Shown: positions 8,978 through 17,613 of the stretch, piece after piece
Layout: each line of letters starts with the position of its first letter
Numbering within the stretch: position 1 is the stretch's first letter
Assembly (NCBI GenBank): GCA_003427395.1
Contig: BFEA01000480.1
Coordinates: 63,707-89,063, forward strand
DNA from: Chara braunii
Lineage: Eukaryota > Streptophyta > Charophyceae > Charales > Characeae
DNA: 25,357 bases
Direction of reading: 5' to 3'
Notes under the pieces: model-generated
Databases searched by the model: none
What the model was told of the DNA's origin: nothing
The model's input: only the letters and a program-made list of their open reading frames with translations
Translations under genes and position numbers: made by a program

Positions 8978-9595
8978 CTATGTAATTGGGATGGTCGGAT
9001 CAATGTGGTGAAAGCGGGAAGCGTGCACTACTTGAACGACCACCCCAATCACACAGAACGTTCGACTTGCCTCCTTCGATCTTTCTGGAACCTTGGCCTT
9101 TCTTTTGTCCTGCTCATCTACACCCCGTACTACCCGCACGTCGTGCTGGCACCCCACCGCCTTCCACACTATAAAATTATCGCAGTCCCTTCCTCTTGCT
9201 CTCTTTGATCTCGGCTGCAATGATGCGAGAGCTATGCGCGAGGTCCGCGACATCGAACAAGCTTGATGTACCCAAGTGACATGTGGAGTGACGACGTGGG
9301 ACGGGCTTGACGGTAGACTTGAGGGTAAGGCAGTCGGAGTGACCGAGCGGTGGTGGAGATTGGACGCCGGTAGCGGCAGGGCCTTGTGGCTATGGTTGTC
9401 GGTGGTTCTAATGGATTGGGGGCTGGGCCCAGGGCGGCCAACCGTGTGAGAAATTTTGCATATTGAGGAACTCACTTTTATCTCCATTGCTGCTTTGTCT
9501 AAGTGTGACGTGTGCAAGCTCCCGAAGTATGGGTATTCTGTTGTATGCATAGTGTGGTACGAGAGTCTATGGACACTGAATGTCTCACTGTCCAA
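8978..9595 (-). CDS. Unrecognised 205-codon ORF
   Basis: A long open frame in roughly 50% GC DNA. The product has a serine/threonine/histidine-rich N-terminal half and a more protein-like C-terminal half containing RGRDCDNFIVWKAVGCQHDV and DEQDKRKAKVPERSKEASR. No signal peptide or known catalytic motif is visible. A 113-codon frame on the other strand (8867-9208) overlaps it. The length is more than I would expect by chance, but there is no family assignment. Splicing or degradation could hide its real extent. Confidence 0.25.
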   Translation of the reverse strand: MDSETFSVHRLSYHTMHTTEYPYFGSLHTSHLDKAAMEIKVSSSICKISHTVGRPGPSPQSIRTTDNHSHKALPLPASNLHHRSVTPTALPSSLPSSPSHVVTPHVTWVHQACSMSRTSRIALASLQPRSKRARGRDCDNFIVWKAVGCQHDVRVVRGVDEQDKRKAKVPERSKEASRTFCVIGVVVQVVHASRFHHIDPTIPIT

Positions 9596-9910
9596 GATAG
9601 TTGGATGAGTAGATGTGTGGGCGCTTACAGGCGCACTTCTGGGGAATGGTGGGTGTCGACCGTCTGCATGGATGCATGATTGTGTTGGATCTCCCTCCGC
9701 TCCCTGACCCCTTTCCTATCCCCACGCCGCGTGTATGTGCGGGATCGACACCAACCTTTCCGTCCCCTACCCCCCTTCGTGCGCGCAGGTGACCCGGGAC
9801 AATCGGGCTGGCATCGCCCCACAATTTATACTCGATCCGGGGAGATCAGTCGCCTGCGTCTCCACGACACGACTGATATCTCCAAGAATCAACCGAGTTC
9901 ACCTTTGTCC
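9596..9910. other. Spacer up to the adapter junction
   Basis: Short open frames on both strands and no recognised domain. It ends at the artificial sequence at 9911. Confidence 0.4.
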
Positions 9911-9948
9911 CTGTCTCTTATACACATCTAGATGTGTATAAGAGACAG
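9911..9948. other. Nextera mate-pair junction adapter (library artefact)
   Basis: CTGTCTCTTATACACATCT (9911-9929) is followed directly by its reverse complement AGATGTGTATAAGAGACAG (9930-9948). This is exactly two Tn5 mosaic ends back to back, the circularisation junction of Nextera mate-pair libraries. It is not host sequence. GC content drops sharply after 9948, consistent with a false join. Confidence 0.97.
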
Positions 9949-10184
9949 ACCCATGTAATAAAATTAAAAATAACCCGAAAGGATTTTCGACAAAGCTACA
10001 CAAACAATTCCTTAAAGCAATGTCATTGAAGTATACTTGCATAATAAAGCAAAACATAATATATAGAAAAACATAACTCCTCGTATAACAAGTTATGGGA
10101 TAAAAAAATAAAATTGATACAACAATACAACATACCGGAAGCCTGTTACGGTCAGCTACCCAACCCACAAATTGAAACGTTGCA
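9949..10184. other. AT-rich stretch after the adapter
   Basis: No gene recognised. Base composition differs from the 500 bases left of the junction. Confidence 0.5.
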
Positions 10185-10506
10185 TTCAAACTAAATTATC
10201 GTCGCCGCTTTGCAAAAACGACACACAACAAATACCGCCAAAAACAAATGACCATGCATGTCCCCACCTTACGAGCTAAGCACACATACCTTAGTCTGCA
10301 AAGCACTGCAACACAAGACAAACTAAACTCTGAAATGACACTTCCAAACAAAATTACAACCAACGTTTATCCAATACGACAACCAGCAAATACCACAAAA
10401 AAACATGTGCCCACAAAATGTCCCTACCCTACGATCTGAGAATGCACGTCATAGCCTGCAAACCACCATAAAATAAGACAAACATAACAAAATAACACGA
10501 CATCAA
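10185..10506. repeat. Two tandem copies of a ~158-bp unit
   Basis: Landmarks recur 158 bases apart: ACGACACACAACAAATACC (10218) and ACGACAACCAGCAAATACC (10376), then CACCTTACGA versus TACCCTACGA, then AGTCTGCAAAGCAC versus AGCCTGCAAACCAC, and ACAAGACAAAC versus ATAAGACAAAC. Copies are diverged and contain stops in all frames. Confidence 0.65.
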
Positions 10507-11520
10507 AAAAACCCTTGTACCACCTCCTACTTCCTATACCCTCCCTCCCTAAAAAAACGCGGCCATAACACATGAGAAAGACAAGATTATGTAAAAATAA
10601 AAAAACCTCGTCCTACTAAAACAACTTTATATACATATTTTTTTGTTAAAACAACACACACTACCATACCAATGACCATAAGGAATGCATCCCCGTCCAC
10701 CTATATCTACCCTACGCAAAACCCTTCTATCTTACGAGATACACAAACCTCCATTCTACATAATTATCGCCAGGCTACCCCGCATCTCCTATATGCAGCT
10801 TCGTCGCCTGAGACTCATCCGTATATAACCGATTGCACTTACAGTATTACAAGTGCTCTGCTGTCCATACTCATGCTCCGGGTTGCACTGGTATGCTATG
10901 CTATCGCTGAATCCCTGCTCGCATGCTTCTAAGCACGTAACACCTTCTCAGCAATGCAATCCCACGCAATTGTTGTACCAGACACACTCCTGACTAGACA
11001 ATGCGATCCTAACTACGCAATTGAAGACGCGTCCTCGGTGCTATATATGGTGACACGTGGCAGCTGATCTCTAGAGGACCCAATGGCTACCATCGAAGAT
11101 ACGTCGTCCTAAGCGTTACGCACTCAGGTATGGCTCTATATACTCTTACCACATTGTGTCTGCCTAACAAACAAAATACCTAATAACTCCCTCCCTCCCC
11201 GAACCCTTCCACTACTACTAGCCCACATACCTAACCCCCTAACGGGAGCCAGAGGTTATCCCTCTGATGAGCTGCTATGGGTGCTAAGCAACGGAAAGTG
11301 CGCTTCAGGGCGTGCACCCCCCCTATGGCTGTCTTCAACAACCATTTCTAATTGACTTACCGTGAGGGCACGTGTGCGCAGCCCGTAGTTCGTTTATTTT
11401 TGTGGTTCAGGAAGGGTGAGGTATTGATTATGCTGTATGTATGTTTTGTCATGTTCGCTATACACAACTCGAAGAGTGTGTGTGTGGGGGGTGTCGGTTG
11501 GTGCTTTATTCACGATGTTC
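10507..11520. other. Gene-free stretch, one G-box/TATA pair
   Basis: No gene recognised. On the minus strand a G-box GCCACGTGT (11061-11053) sits just upstream of TATATAG (11048-11042), a plant-promoter-like pairing, but no ORF follows in that direction. An 86-codon frame (10672-10932, +) has no motif. Confidence 0.35.
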
Positions 11521-11528
11521 ATGGGACA

Positions 11529-11545
11529 CTGGACCTAGTTTCCAG
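11529..11545 (+). other. LINE 3' stem-loop, copy 2
   Basis: CTGGACCTAGTTTCCAG gives a perfect five-pair stem. It is followed by CAGGTGGCGCTCCCCA, nearly the same 3' extension as copy 1, then a TG microsatellite and not a clean A-tail. No ORF2 remnant is seen upstream, so only the very 3' end is present. Confidence 0.5.
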
Positions 11546-11585
11546 CAGGTGGCGCTCCCCATCAATAGACAAGAGAATGTATATG

Positions 11586-11614
11586 TGTGTATGTGAGTGT
11601 GTGTATGTGAGTGT

Positions 11615-11650
<36 letters not shown>

Positions 11651-11678
11651 GTGTGTGTGTGTGTGTGCGTGTGTGTGN

Positions 11679-11731
<53 letters not shown>
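11586..11731. repeat. (GT)n-N-(AG)n compound microsatellite
   Basis: A GT-rich stretch runs to 11677, there is an N at 11678, then pure AG to 11731. Two repeat types meeting at an N suggests a forced contig join. Confidence 0.95.
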
Positions 11732-11735
<4 letters not shown>

Positions 11736-11749
11736 CGATTCCTATTGAT

Positions 11750-12073
11750 CTTTGCATGGGGCCGGCGTTCGTCTCGGCGGACGTGAGCGCGGGCCCTTGC
11801 CCGTGCTCAACCTTCATATCGGTCCATCGCAGCATGCTGCTGTCCTTCCCCATCGCAGACGACGATAGCGTGTACTGCGACGCGGACGTGCGGAGCACTC
11901 TGCGACGAACCGAGCAGATTCATCTATATGACCCCGCTAGGGCCTGCCACATAGGAGGGAGTGGGTTTGTGTTGATTGATCGGTTCTCTTCCCCTCCCCT
12001 GATACTCCCCTACACCGATCTGACTGTGTTGCCCTGGTCCGCGGCCCACCCCACGTGGCGGCCTCAATTTTAA
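11750..12073 (+). CDS. Unrecognised GC-rich open segment
   Basis: Downstream of the AG run a frame encodes MGPAFVSADVSAGPCPCSTF, then LLSFPIADDDSVYCDADV and LRRTEQIHLYDPARACHIGG before a stop. It looks more protein-like than its surroundings, but the opposite strand is open too (11506-11898). No family recognised. Its start would have to lie in or beyond the microsatellite or in a splice site that I cannot place. Confidence 0.2.
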   Translation, partial: LCMGPAFVSADVSAGPCPCSTFISVHRSMLLSFPIADDDSVYCDADVRSTLRRTEQIHLYDPARACHIGGSGFVLIDRFSSPPLILPYTDLTVLPWSAAHPTWRPQF

Positions 12074-13200
12074 CTGTTGCTGGTGTCTTCAGGGGGATTC
12101 GTGTTCCTGGCGAAGACTTGTCCTGGAACCTGGGATACGAAGGTGCGGCCCGGTTCCCAGAACTCTCTCGCAACGCGGGCGTACTCCCGGCTAACTTTCA
12201 AACCTGGGTTCCTTCGGCCCACCCGACATTTAGCGACACCGCGCTAGGACGCCCGCAGGCTCGACGAATCCGACACCGCGGCCTGAAAATTCCATATTCT
12301 TGAGTGACCGCCATAAAGTTCGCGCGAACCTGGCGCAAAAGGGACCGGTAAAATTCCGCTTCCTTGTCTTTTTCTTTTTTTCCTTTTGTTTCTCTTTCGG
12401 TCTTTGTTGATGGTTGCTCCGGAATAATCTCTCTCTCCATCCCTTGCCCTCGATGACGGTTCGAACCCAAGAGGACAACACCTCGGTACGAAACAAGAAT
12501 CCCCTGTTCTGCCCGGGTGATTCGACCCCACCGGCCAAAAATCCTCGGCCACATCCCCAATTACTCTGATCGGCGTTTGCGGGTACGGAACGGCGCCCGG
12601 GGTGTGAGGTTGCGCATCACAAGTTGCAATGAACTTGTTGATTTTGGCGGGCTGTAACTGTACCTGGGACAATTTCGTAATTTTTCCAAGTCTTGGGTCC
12701 TAACTGGTAACTGGAACAGGCCTAGTCCGACAGGGACTTTTCTGCAAATTTCTAGAAACCGGCACTAACTGGTCCTAAATCCATCCAGGCCTAAACTGAC
12801 TCCGCGCTAAAGCCTAGGAACCGGGGATAGTGAATCTTCGTGACTGCCTGGGACTGGTACCCTCATTACTGGGAGAACGAGGACCGTTACTTTTGGCATT
12901 CTCTTAGGTCCTAGGAGTCTGGTCCAGTAGGTCTATAGAGAAGAATAAATAGGGTCCTTCCTAGAGGTAGGGGTCTTTGGCCAGTTAGGTCTTGGCCTGT
13001 TGGTCGGCAGCTCCAACACTGCTTGGAGTTTGTGTTGATGCTGCCAGGCTGCCGGAGCAGCTCCACAGCTGGAGGCATCTGCTGGCCACCCAGCAGTGCT
13101 GAAACATGTGCCTCAGCCGCTGAGTCTGGAGGCAGCATTTTTGTGTTGCGGGGTTAGGCACTGCCATATCTGCATCTTAGTGGCAGCTTTAACTTCTTCA
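12074..13200. other. Gene-free stretch, nothing firm
   Basis: Overlapping minus-strand frames (12198-12672) include a lysine/arginine-rich stretch from an AAAGG/AAAAG-rich segment and PLGFEPSSRA, which comes from a GGTTCGAACC sequence. No coherent product. A perfect palindrome TTCGAA lies at 12460-12465. Confidence 0.35.
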
Positions 13201-13354
13201 AGCTGGAGGTTACTTCTTCTTCTTCCTGGAGCTGGCGCTGTCCATCCTGGTTGAGTTCAGGGCTGACGCTGGTACTGCTGAGGTGATTCTGGGTGGGCGC
13301 TGATGCAGCAGAGGGTGGTGGAAGGTGGTGCTGGTGGTATGCAGGTCTGGGAGG

Positions 13355-13643
13355 CTACCGTCTTCCCCCGAAAAGAACGCCCGGTCATTATAGCTGCATG
13401 TGGCCCAGCTTTCAGTCCAGATGCAGCGATAATGACAGGGTGTTCTATTCGGGTGAAGACGGTAGGCGCTGGTTTTCTGCATGAACGCCACAACCAGGGG
13501 TGACTATGAGGAGGTTAGGAGGAGGGAGCTCTATGATTATAGCTGCATTTGGCCCAACTTTCAGCCCACATGCAGCGATAATGACAGGGCGTTCTATTCG
13601 GGTGAAGACAGTAGGCGCTGGTTTTCTGCATGAGCGCCACAAC
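13355..13643. mobile_element. Foldback (MITE-like) element with a partial second copy
   Basis: Copy 1 (13355-13465, 111 bp) has inverted arms beginning CTACCGTCTTCCCCCGAA and ending TTCGGGTGAAGACGGTAG, with about 50 bp per arm and a short centre. A direct repeat with offset 149 follows: 13387-13494 and 13536-13643 share ATTATAGCTGCAT, GGCCCA, CTTTCAG, ATGCAGCGATAATGACAGGG and GGTTTTCTGCATGA. The second copy lacks the outer left arm. It could be a tandemly duplicated MITE. Confidence 0.6.
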
Positions 13644-14225
13644 AAGGCTTGTTGAGCTTGTGCAAGCCTTGTTGAACTTTTTTGGGGTCATTCATAACAC
13701 AGTTGTGATTCTTGGACTTCTTTATGGCGCTGATTGAACTGGAGAGTGAAGAGTGAAGATGGACTGTGACTTACATTCTATTCAATTCTTTGTAATCTGC
13801 GTGATTCCGCTGTGCATCTTCAGTCCAGTTTGGTGTGGTGTGTCCTCTCCAATGCTACTTTGCTGTTGCACATGTGTATGGGAACATGTGGAGGCTATGG
13901 CGAGTGCTGCTTCAATCAGTCACATAACAGAGTCGTCAGAGCGGTTCCATAGGGTAGCGTGCGCAGGAGGAGACACATACTTTGTGCGAGGGGTTGGACA
14001 GAGCGGCCGGGACGTTGGCACGGGCGAGCACCGAGGGAGCACATCAAGTTGCAACTCAAATTATGGTGTTGTGGCGCCCACGATGAAGGAAGCCGTAGTT
14101 CAATTGCTGGTGAGATGATGGTGAGACCGGGGGTGGGGGAGCCGGTCGTGCACACCGAGGGGGCGAGGACATCAACCCGTCTGGGAGGTGACAACAACAC
14201 TTGGCTGGGAGGTGTCATCAACTGG
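13644..14225. other. Stretch without recognised gene
   Basis: A 121-codon plus frame (13753-14118) begins with a hydrophobic, cysteine-rich stretch that could mimic a membrane segment. The minus strand is also open. A small inverted/direct repeat AAGGCTTGTTGA...CAAGCCTTGTTGAA lies at 13644-13678. No family recognised. Confidence 0.35.
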
Positions 14226-14233
14226 TCTATGCG

Positions 14234-14279
14234 TGCTTGTGTTTGTGTTTGTGTTTGTGTGTGTGTGTGTGTGTGTNTN

Positions 14280-14323
<44 letters not shown>
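14234..14323. repeat. (GT)n microsatellite with Ns at 14277 and 14279
   Basis: About 90 bases of GT, with two ambiguous bases alternating with T. Confidence 0.96.
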
Positions 14324-14329
<6 letters not shown>

Positions 14330-14448
14330 AGGCAGAGGAGGAGGGATAAAATTAAGAAACGAGGAGGAGGAAGGGGAGGGGAAAGGAGGAGGAAAGGGAG
14401 GACAAATAAGAAAAAGAATATTCAATGTCATAGGAAGAAGAAGATACA

Positions 14449-14697
14449 CCACTATGCATCAACGTGTCAACGGTTCCACGGCCGGCGTCACCCCTGTCAG
14501 CCCATCATGGAACACCTACGTCACCAACAACAGGCGCCACGTGGCAAAACACCACGCGCACCTGGCAGACGCGCGTGGTGCCGGGCGCGCATGGTGTTTT
14601 GCCACGTGGCGCCTGTTGTTGGTGACATAGGTGTCCCGCGATGTGCTGACAGAGGTGACGCCGGCCATGGAACTGTTGACACGTTGACGCATAGTGG
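14449..14697. mobile_element. 249-bp near-complete palindrome (foldback element)
   Basis: CCACTATGCATCAACGTGTC at the left end mirrors GACACGTTGACGCATAGTGG at the right. The arms of about 120 bp stay complementary almost to the centre near 14573, including GCGCCACGTGGCAAAACACC and GGTGTTTTGCCACGTGGCGC. Both strands therefore give almost the same open frame. Arm divergence is concentrated in the central 25 bp. No transposase. It would extrude as a long cruciform or be transcribed as a hairpin RNA. Confidence 0.75.
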
Positions 14698-14736
14698 CGG
14701 CAGCTTTCAATATCAACAGCAATGATAGGGGAGGGC

Positions 14737-15542
14737 ATGGAGACTTTGCCTCAAGGGGGGCTGCGGGGAACCCCTCTTGACCTGCAGACTGAGGAGGAAG
14801 TGTCCGCGCTGTCGATTGTGATCATCTACAAACAGCAGCTGTAGGAGATGTATGCTGCGCTATGTCAAGAGCATGGCGATCTGCCATGTGACGTTCTGTT
14901 GGAGGGAGTGGAGATCTACGATTGGGTGGGAGGAGGAACTTTATGCGCAGATCTCCCACTGTCTCCCTTCGACAGCGGGACACGATCGACAGCGCGCGGG
15001 CCATTACTGCTCTCCACGACTGTGCATGGATGCTGCAGCAGGTCAAAGATATGTTTGCTGGCCTTCTAGGGAGGAGACAAGCGAGTGGTTGGCCAGACAC
15101 CGTGACATGGACAGCATCGACAGCAGCAACATCATCAACAACATCATCAATAACATCAATATCATCAACAATAGCAACAACAGCACCGACACCGACCGCA
15201 CCAACAGAGGCCGTTACGACCATATTGCCAATAATAACACCACTATACATAACAGCGACATCATCGAGTATTCCAGGCTGTGTTCTGCAACGGAAGCCGG
15301 TTGAGCAGGGTCATGATGCATGGGGGTTGGAAGAGGGGTCGCCCCCTTACGTGGAATTCGCGAATCTGCCACGATCAAATGCGCAGATGCGGCGCGGCTA
15401 TAAGGCCCTTGAGGAGGGGCAGGGGCTTTGTGGCGAGTTCGAGGACCGACTTCATGATGAAGATGACGACGATACCGCGGACGGCCTTCGGGACAGCAGC
15501 ATCACCGATGGAGAACCGGCCAGGATCGATGACGCTCTTGAT

Positions 15543-15597
<55 letters not shown>

Positions 15598-15764
15598 CTG
15601 GCGCAGATATTCGCGGAACGGGCAAAAGCAAACTGAGTGGAGACGCTTGCCACGCCATTTGTCAGCCTTTTCCGATGCTTTGCCGCAAAGCAGTGGGGTT
15701 TCACAAATCTTCTTCCGAAGCTTTGCCGCAAAGCAGGGGGTCCACCTCTCAGTCTGGTGGTTGA
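14737..15764 (+). CDS. Unrecognised acidic ORF with poly-asparagine tract, possibly frameshifted
   Basis: The main frame (14922-15764, 280 codons) begins MRRSPTVSLRQRDTIDSARA and has a short helical part (CAWMLQQVKDMFAGLL). A long T/S/I/A-rich stretch follows from ACA/ATC repeats, then an acidic part (EFEDRLHDEDDDDTADGL), and poly-N at 15543-15597. Upstream in another phase, an ATG at 14737 opens METLPQGGLRGTPLDLQTEE, which stops near 14841 and continues as MYAALCQEHGDLPCDVLLEG, suggesting a gag-like or regulatory protein broken by mutations. No domain recognised. Low-complexity DNA inflates open frames, so coding is uncertain. Confidence 0.3.
15543..15597. repeat. (AAC)n trinucleotide run
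   Basis: About 18 AAC units. In the 280-codon frame they read as asparagines. Confidence 0.95.
15677..15736. repeat. Duplicated GCTTTGC-C-GCAAAGC palindrome
   Basis: GCTTTGCCGCAAAGCAG occurs at 15677-15693 and again at 15720-15736, each preceded by TCCGA and followed by G-rich bases. Each copy is a 7-bp stem with a one-base centre. Confidence 0.8.
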
Positions 15765-15886
15765 AGGGCATACTCACACAAGCACTTTCCAAAATGCATC
15801 AGGCCCCAATTTCGGCCACACCTGTATGCATCTGGCCGCAATTCCGTCCAGAAATAAGTGAAAAAGTCCTGGTGTGAGTATGCCCT
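15765..15886. mobile_element. 122-bp MITE with AGGGCATACTCACAC terminal inverted repeats
   Basis: The left end AGGGCATACTCACACAAGCA and the right end GGTGTGAGTATGCCCT are inverted copies (15 of the outer 15 bases match). The interior also has partial dyad symmetry, with TGCATCAGGCC and TGCATCTGGCC in direct orientation. No open frame of its own. A clear target duplication is not visible. It starts just after the last codons of the 280-codon frame. Confidence 0.75.
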
Positions 15887-16499
15887 AAAACTTGACACCC
15901 TGACTGCGCCCTAAATATTATTTCAAAAACGAACAAGAAAAAAAAAGTGTGTTCCGCTGACAAGTAGCTTCCATCAATGTATCCAAAAACACTAATAAAA
16001 ACAAAACAAAACAAAAAAAAACACGAATAAATTGAAAGTTAAAAGTTAAAACCCCGGTGAAGAGCAAACTAGAGTTGTATCCATTGGGTGCGTGGTGGCG
16101 GGAAACCCATCTAGGCAACAAAGGCTCTTTACAGTGTGATTGGACAGTGATGATGGGAGAGTAATCCTACAGCTCACTCTTCTTGCCCAGCTCCTGGTCT
16201 TTGAGTTTTAGGTTCTACTGATAATTAGGGAAGGAAGTCTCCCGGTGTTAGTAGAATTATTCCCGGTCAGTCGCGCCGATAGTCCCGTTATGTTTTGTCT
16301 TTTTATAGATCTCAATATTAGTACCCCCGGCCCCAATTTCTGTTAAGAGTAAATTTAGTATTATTTCGATTGAATTTTTAGACTGGATTTGTATCGAAGA
16401 ATTTAGCATGCTTTTGGAAATAATTTTAGGGTTAAATTGAAATTTCTGGTGAATTGTTTTGTGCATTTTCAGATTTGCAGTTCATAGGCTTATAGCTCG
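15887..16499. other. AT-rich gene-free stretch
   Basis: Contains A-rich tracts (15938, 16003-16020). Nothing recognised. Confidence 0.45.
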
Positions 16500-16754
16500 T
16501 TGTTCTCTGCCAATAGTGTTTCGATTTTAGAAACATGCTGGTGTCTTCCTGCGCAGCGAAGATATTATACTGCGATAGTTTTACTCTGCAATTTTTTATT
16601 TTTGGGGATTCCTTTAAGGGACACTGGACCCCGTTTCCAGAAGCCTAATGCTGAGTATTGGCCTCAGCACGTTTGTACCGGGTTGACGTGTAGGGGTGTG
16701 TTCCCGGGCCCCAGTGGTCTCATTTCGAATGAAAAGTGCTATGTTTCTCCGGGG

Positions 16755-16790
<36 letters not shown>
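16500..16790 (+). mobile_element. LINE 3' end with poly(A), copy 3
   Basis: The stem-loop CTGGACCCCGTTTCCAG lies at 16624-16640, followed by about 115 bases of unique 3' sequence and a ~35-base poly(A) run (16756-16790). No ORF2 remnant precedes it, so this is a severely 5'-truncated insertion. The left boundary is not defined. Confidence 0.5.
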
Positions 16791-16793
<3 letters not shown>

Positions 16794-16847
16794 ATAACCC
16801 GCATCCATTATTTAAATTAAAAAAAAAACAAAAAACAAACCACATCC

Positions 16848-17064
16848 ATACCTTTCTCGGCCTTTTGGCTAAAAATAGATCAAGTGCACTGTATCTGTTC
16901 TGATCAGTTTAATATCTGATCTCTGGTCCATGGGGCCACATGATATTAAAAATAATTAAATTAAATTTTCAGGCCTTTGGAGGGGTGACAGGGGTAGGCT
17001 TTTGGCTACTTTACCCTTCCGGCGTTGCCTTCATATTGCACTGCAGAGAAGCGTGGCGCCGCCC
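16848..17064 (+). ncRNA. U2: U2 spliceosomal snRNA copy (probable retropseudogene)
   Basis: The 5' end ATACCTTTCTCGGCCTTTTG, then GATCAAGTG, TATCTGTTCTGATCAG, TTTAATATCTGAT and GGGGCCACATGATATTAAA match the conserved 5' domain, branch-site region and stem-loop II of U2. Differences from the family: a five- to six-base A-rich insertion after GGCTAA, and the branch-point-recognition GTAGTA replaced by CACTGTA. The Sm-site region is degraded to an AT-rich run. The 3' half is only weakly recognisable (ATTGCACTGCA near 17035, ending GGCGCCGCCC). No upstream sequence element with correctly spaced TATA is seen. An A-rich tail (17093-17124) follows, and CCACATC flanks both sides (16840-16846, 17127-17133), pointing to retroposition. 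It is unlikely to function in splicing. Confidence 0.85.
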
Positions 17065-17303
17065 ATTCCCCCCCGGGGGAGAGGGAGAAGGAAAAAAAGA
17101 AAAAAAAGAAAAAAAAGAAAAAAAACCCACATCGTATCAACCACCTCTCCCAATTCCCATAATCCCTTGAAAGGAGAGGATGGTCATGCAAAAGACCTTT
17201 TTATAAAATAATACATATATCATAATATCTGAGATGTTTAATATGTGTTAAAAAGACAAAACCCACCTACCTCTTTTGTTTTCTTTTTTCTTTCTTACCA
17301 GCG

Positions 17304-17466
17304 GCAAGGTCCCACTAGCAAAGAGGATCGGATCGAATGCCTGAATCTGGACGAGATTTTGGAGATGTGCAGGAAATCCGGATTGAACTGCTTTCCTGCA
17401 TCTGTGCTTCTGGCACATCCAGATTCAGGAGCTTGATCCTTTCCTTTTTGCTAATGGGACCTCGGC
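17304..17466. mobile_element. ~160-bp foldback/MITE element
   Basis: AAGGTCCCACTAGCAAAGAG on the left mirrors CTTTTTGCTAATGGGACCT on the right. Further inward, CCTGAATCTGGA pairs with TCCAGATTCAGG, and GCAGGAAATC with CTTTCCTGC, so the two arms are complementary nearly to the centre (about 17382). No coding capacity. Confidence 0.65.
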
Positions 17467-17492
17467 CCAGGAGAACAGCTTTGATAATAAGC

Positions 17493-17587
17493 CAGGAATT
17501 GGGCCTAAATGTCGGAAAAAAAAAAAAAAAAAAAAAAAACAAAAAAACAAACAAACAGACAAACAAACAAACAAACAGGAATTGGGC
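17493..17587 (+). mobile_element. Minimal retroposed A-tail flanked by 12-bp target duplication
   Basis: CAGGAATTGGGC occurs at 17493-17504 and 17576-17587. Between them are only CTAAATGTCGG, a ~22-base A run and AAAC/AGAC repeats. This is the expected form of a LINE-mediated insertion truncated to its tail, with a normal-length target duplication. Confidence 0.65.
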
Positions 17588-17613
17588 GTTACATAAAAAA
17601 AAAAAACCGCTGT

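Noticed and set aside
11042-11061. TATATA next to an ABRE-like ACACGTGGC
   Set aside because: No coding region follows in either direction, so I do not call a promoter.
12458-12468. GGTTCGAACCC resembling a polymerase III B box
   Set aside because: No A box at tRNA distance on either strand, and no foldable cloverleaf.
12244-12672. 142-codon minus-strand ORF with a basic K/R-rich patch
   Set aside because: The basic patch comes from a T/C-rich tract, and three overlapping frames are equally open. No domain.
17124-17134. CCCACATCG resembling the plant snRNA upstream sequence element
   Set aside because: It lies downstream of the U2 copy, has no TATA at the required spacing, and is followed by no second snRNA. 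It overlaps the CCACATC flanking repeat.
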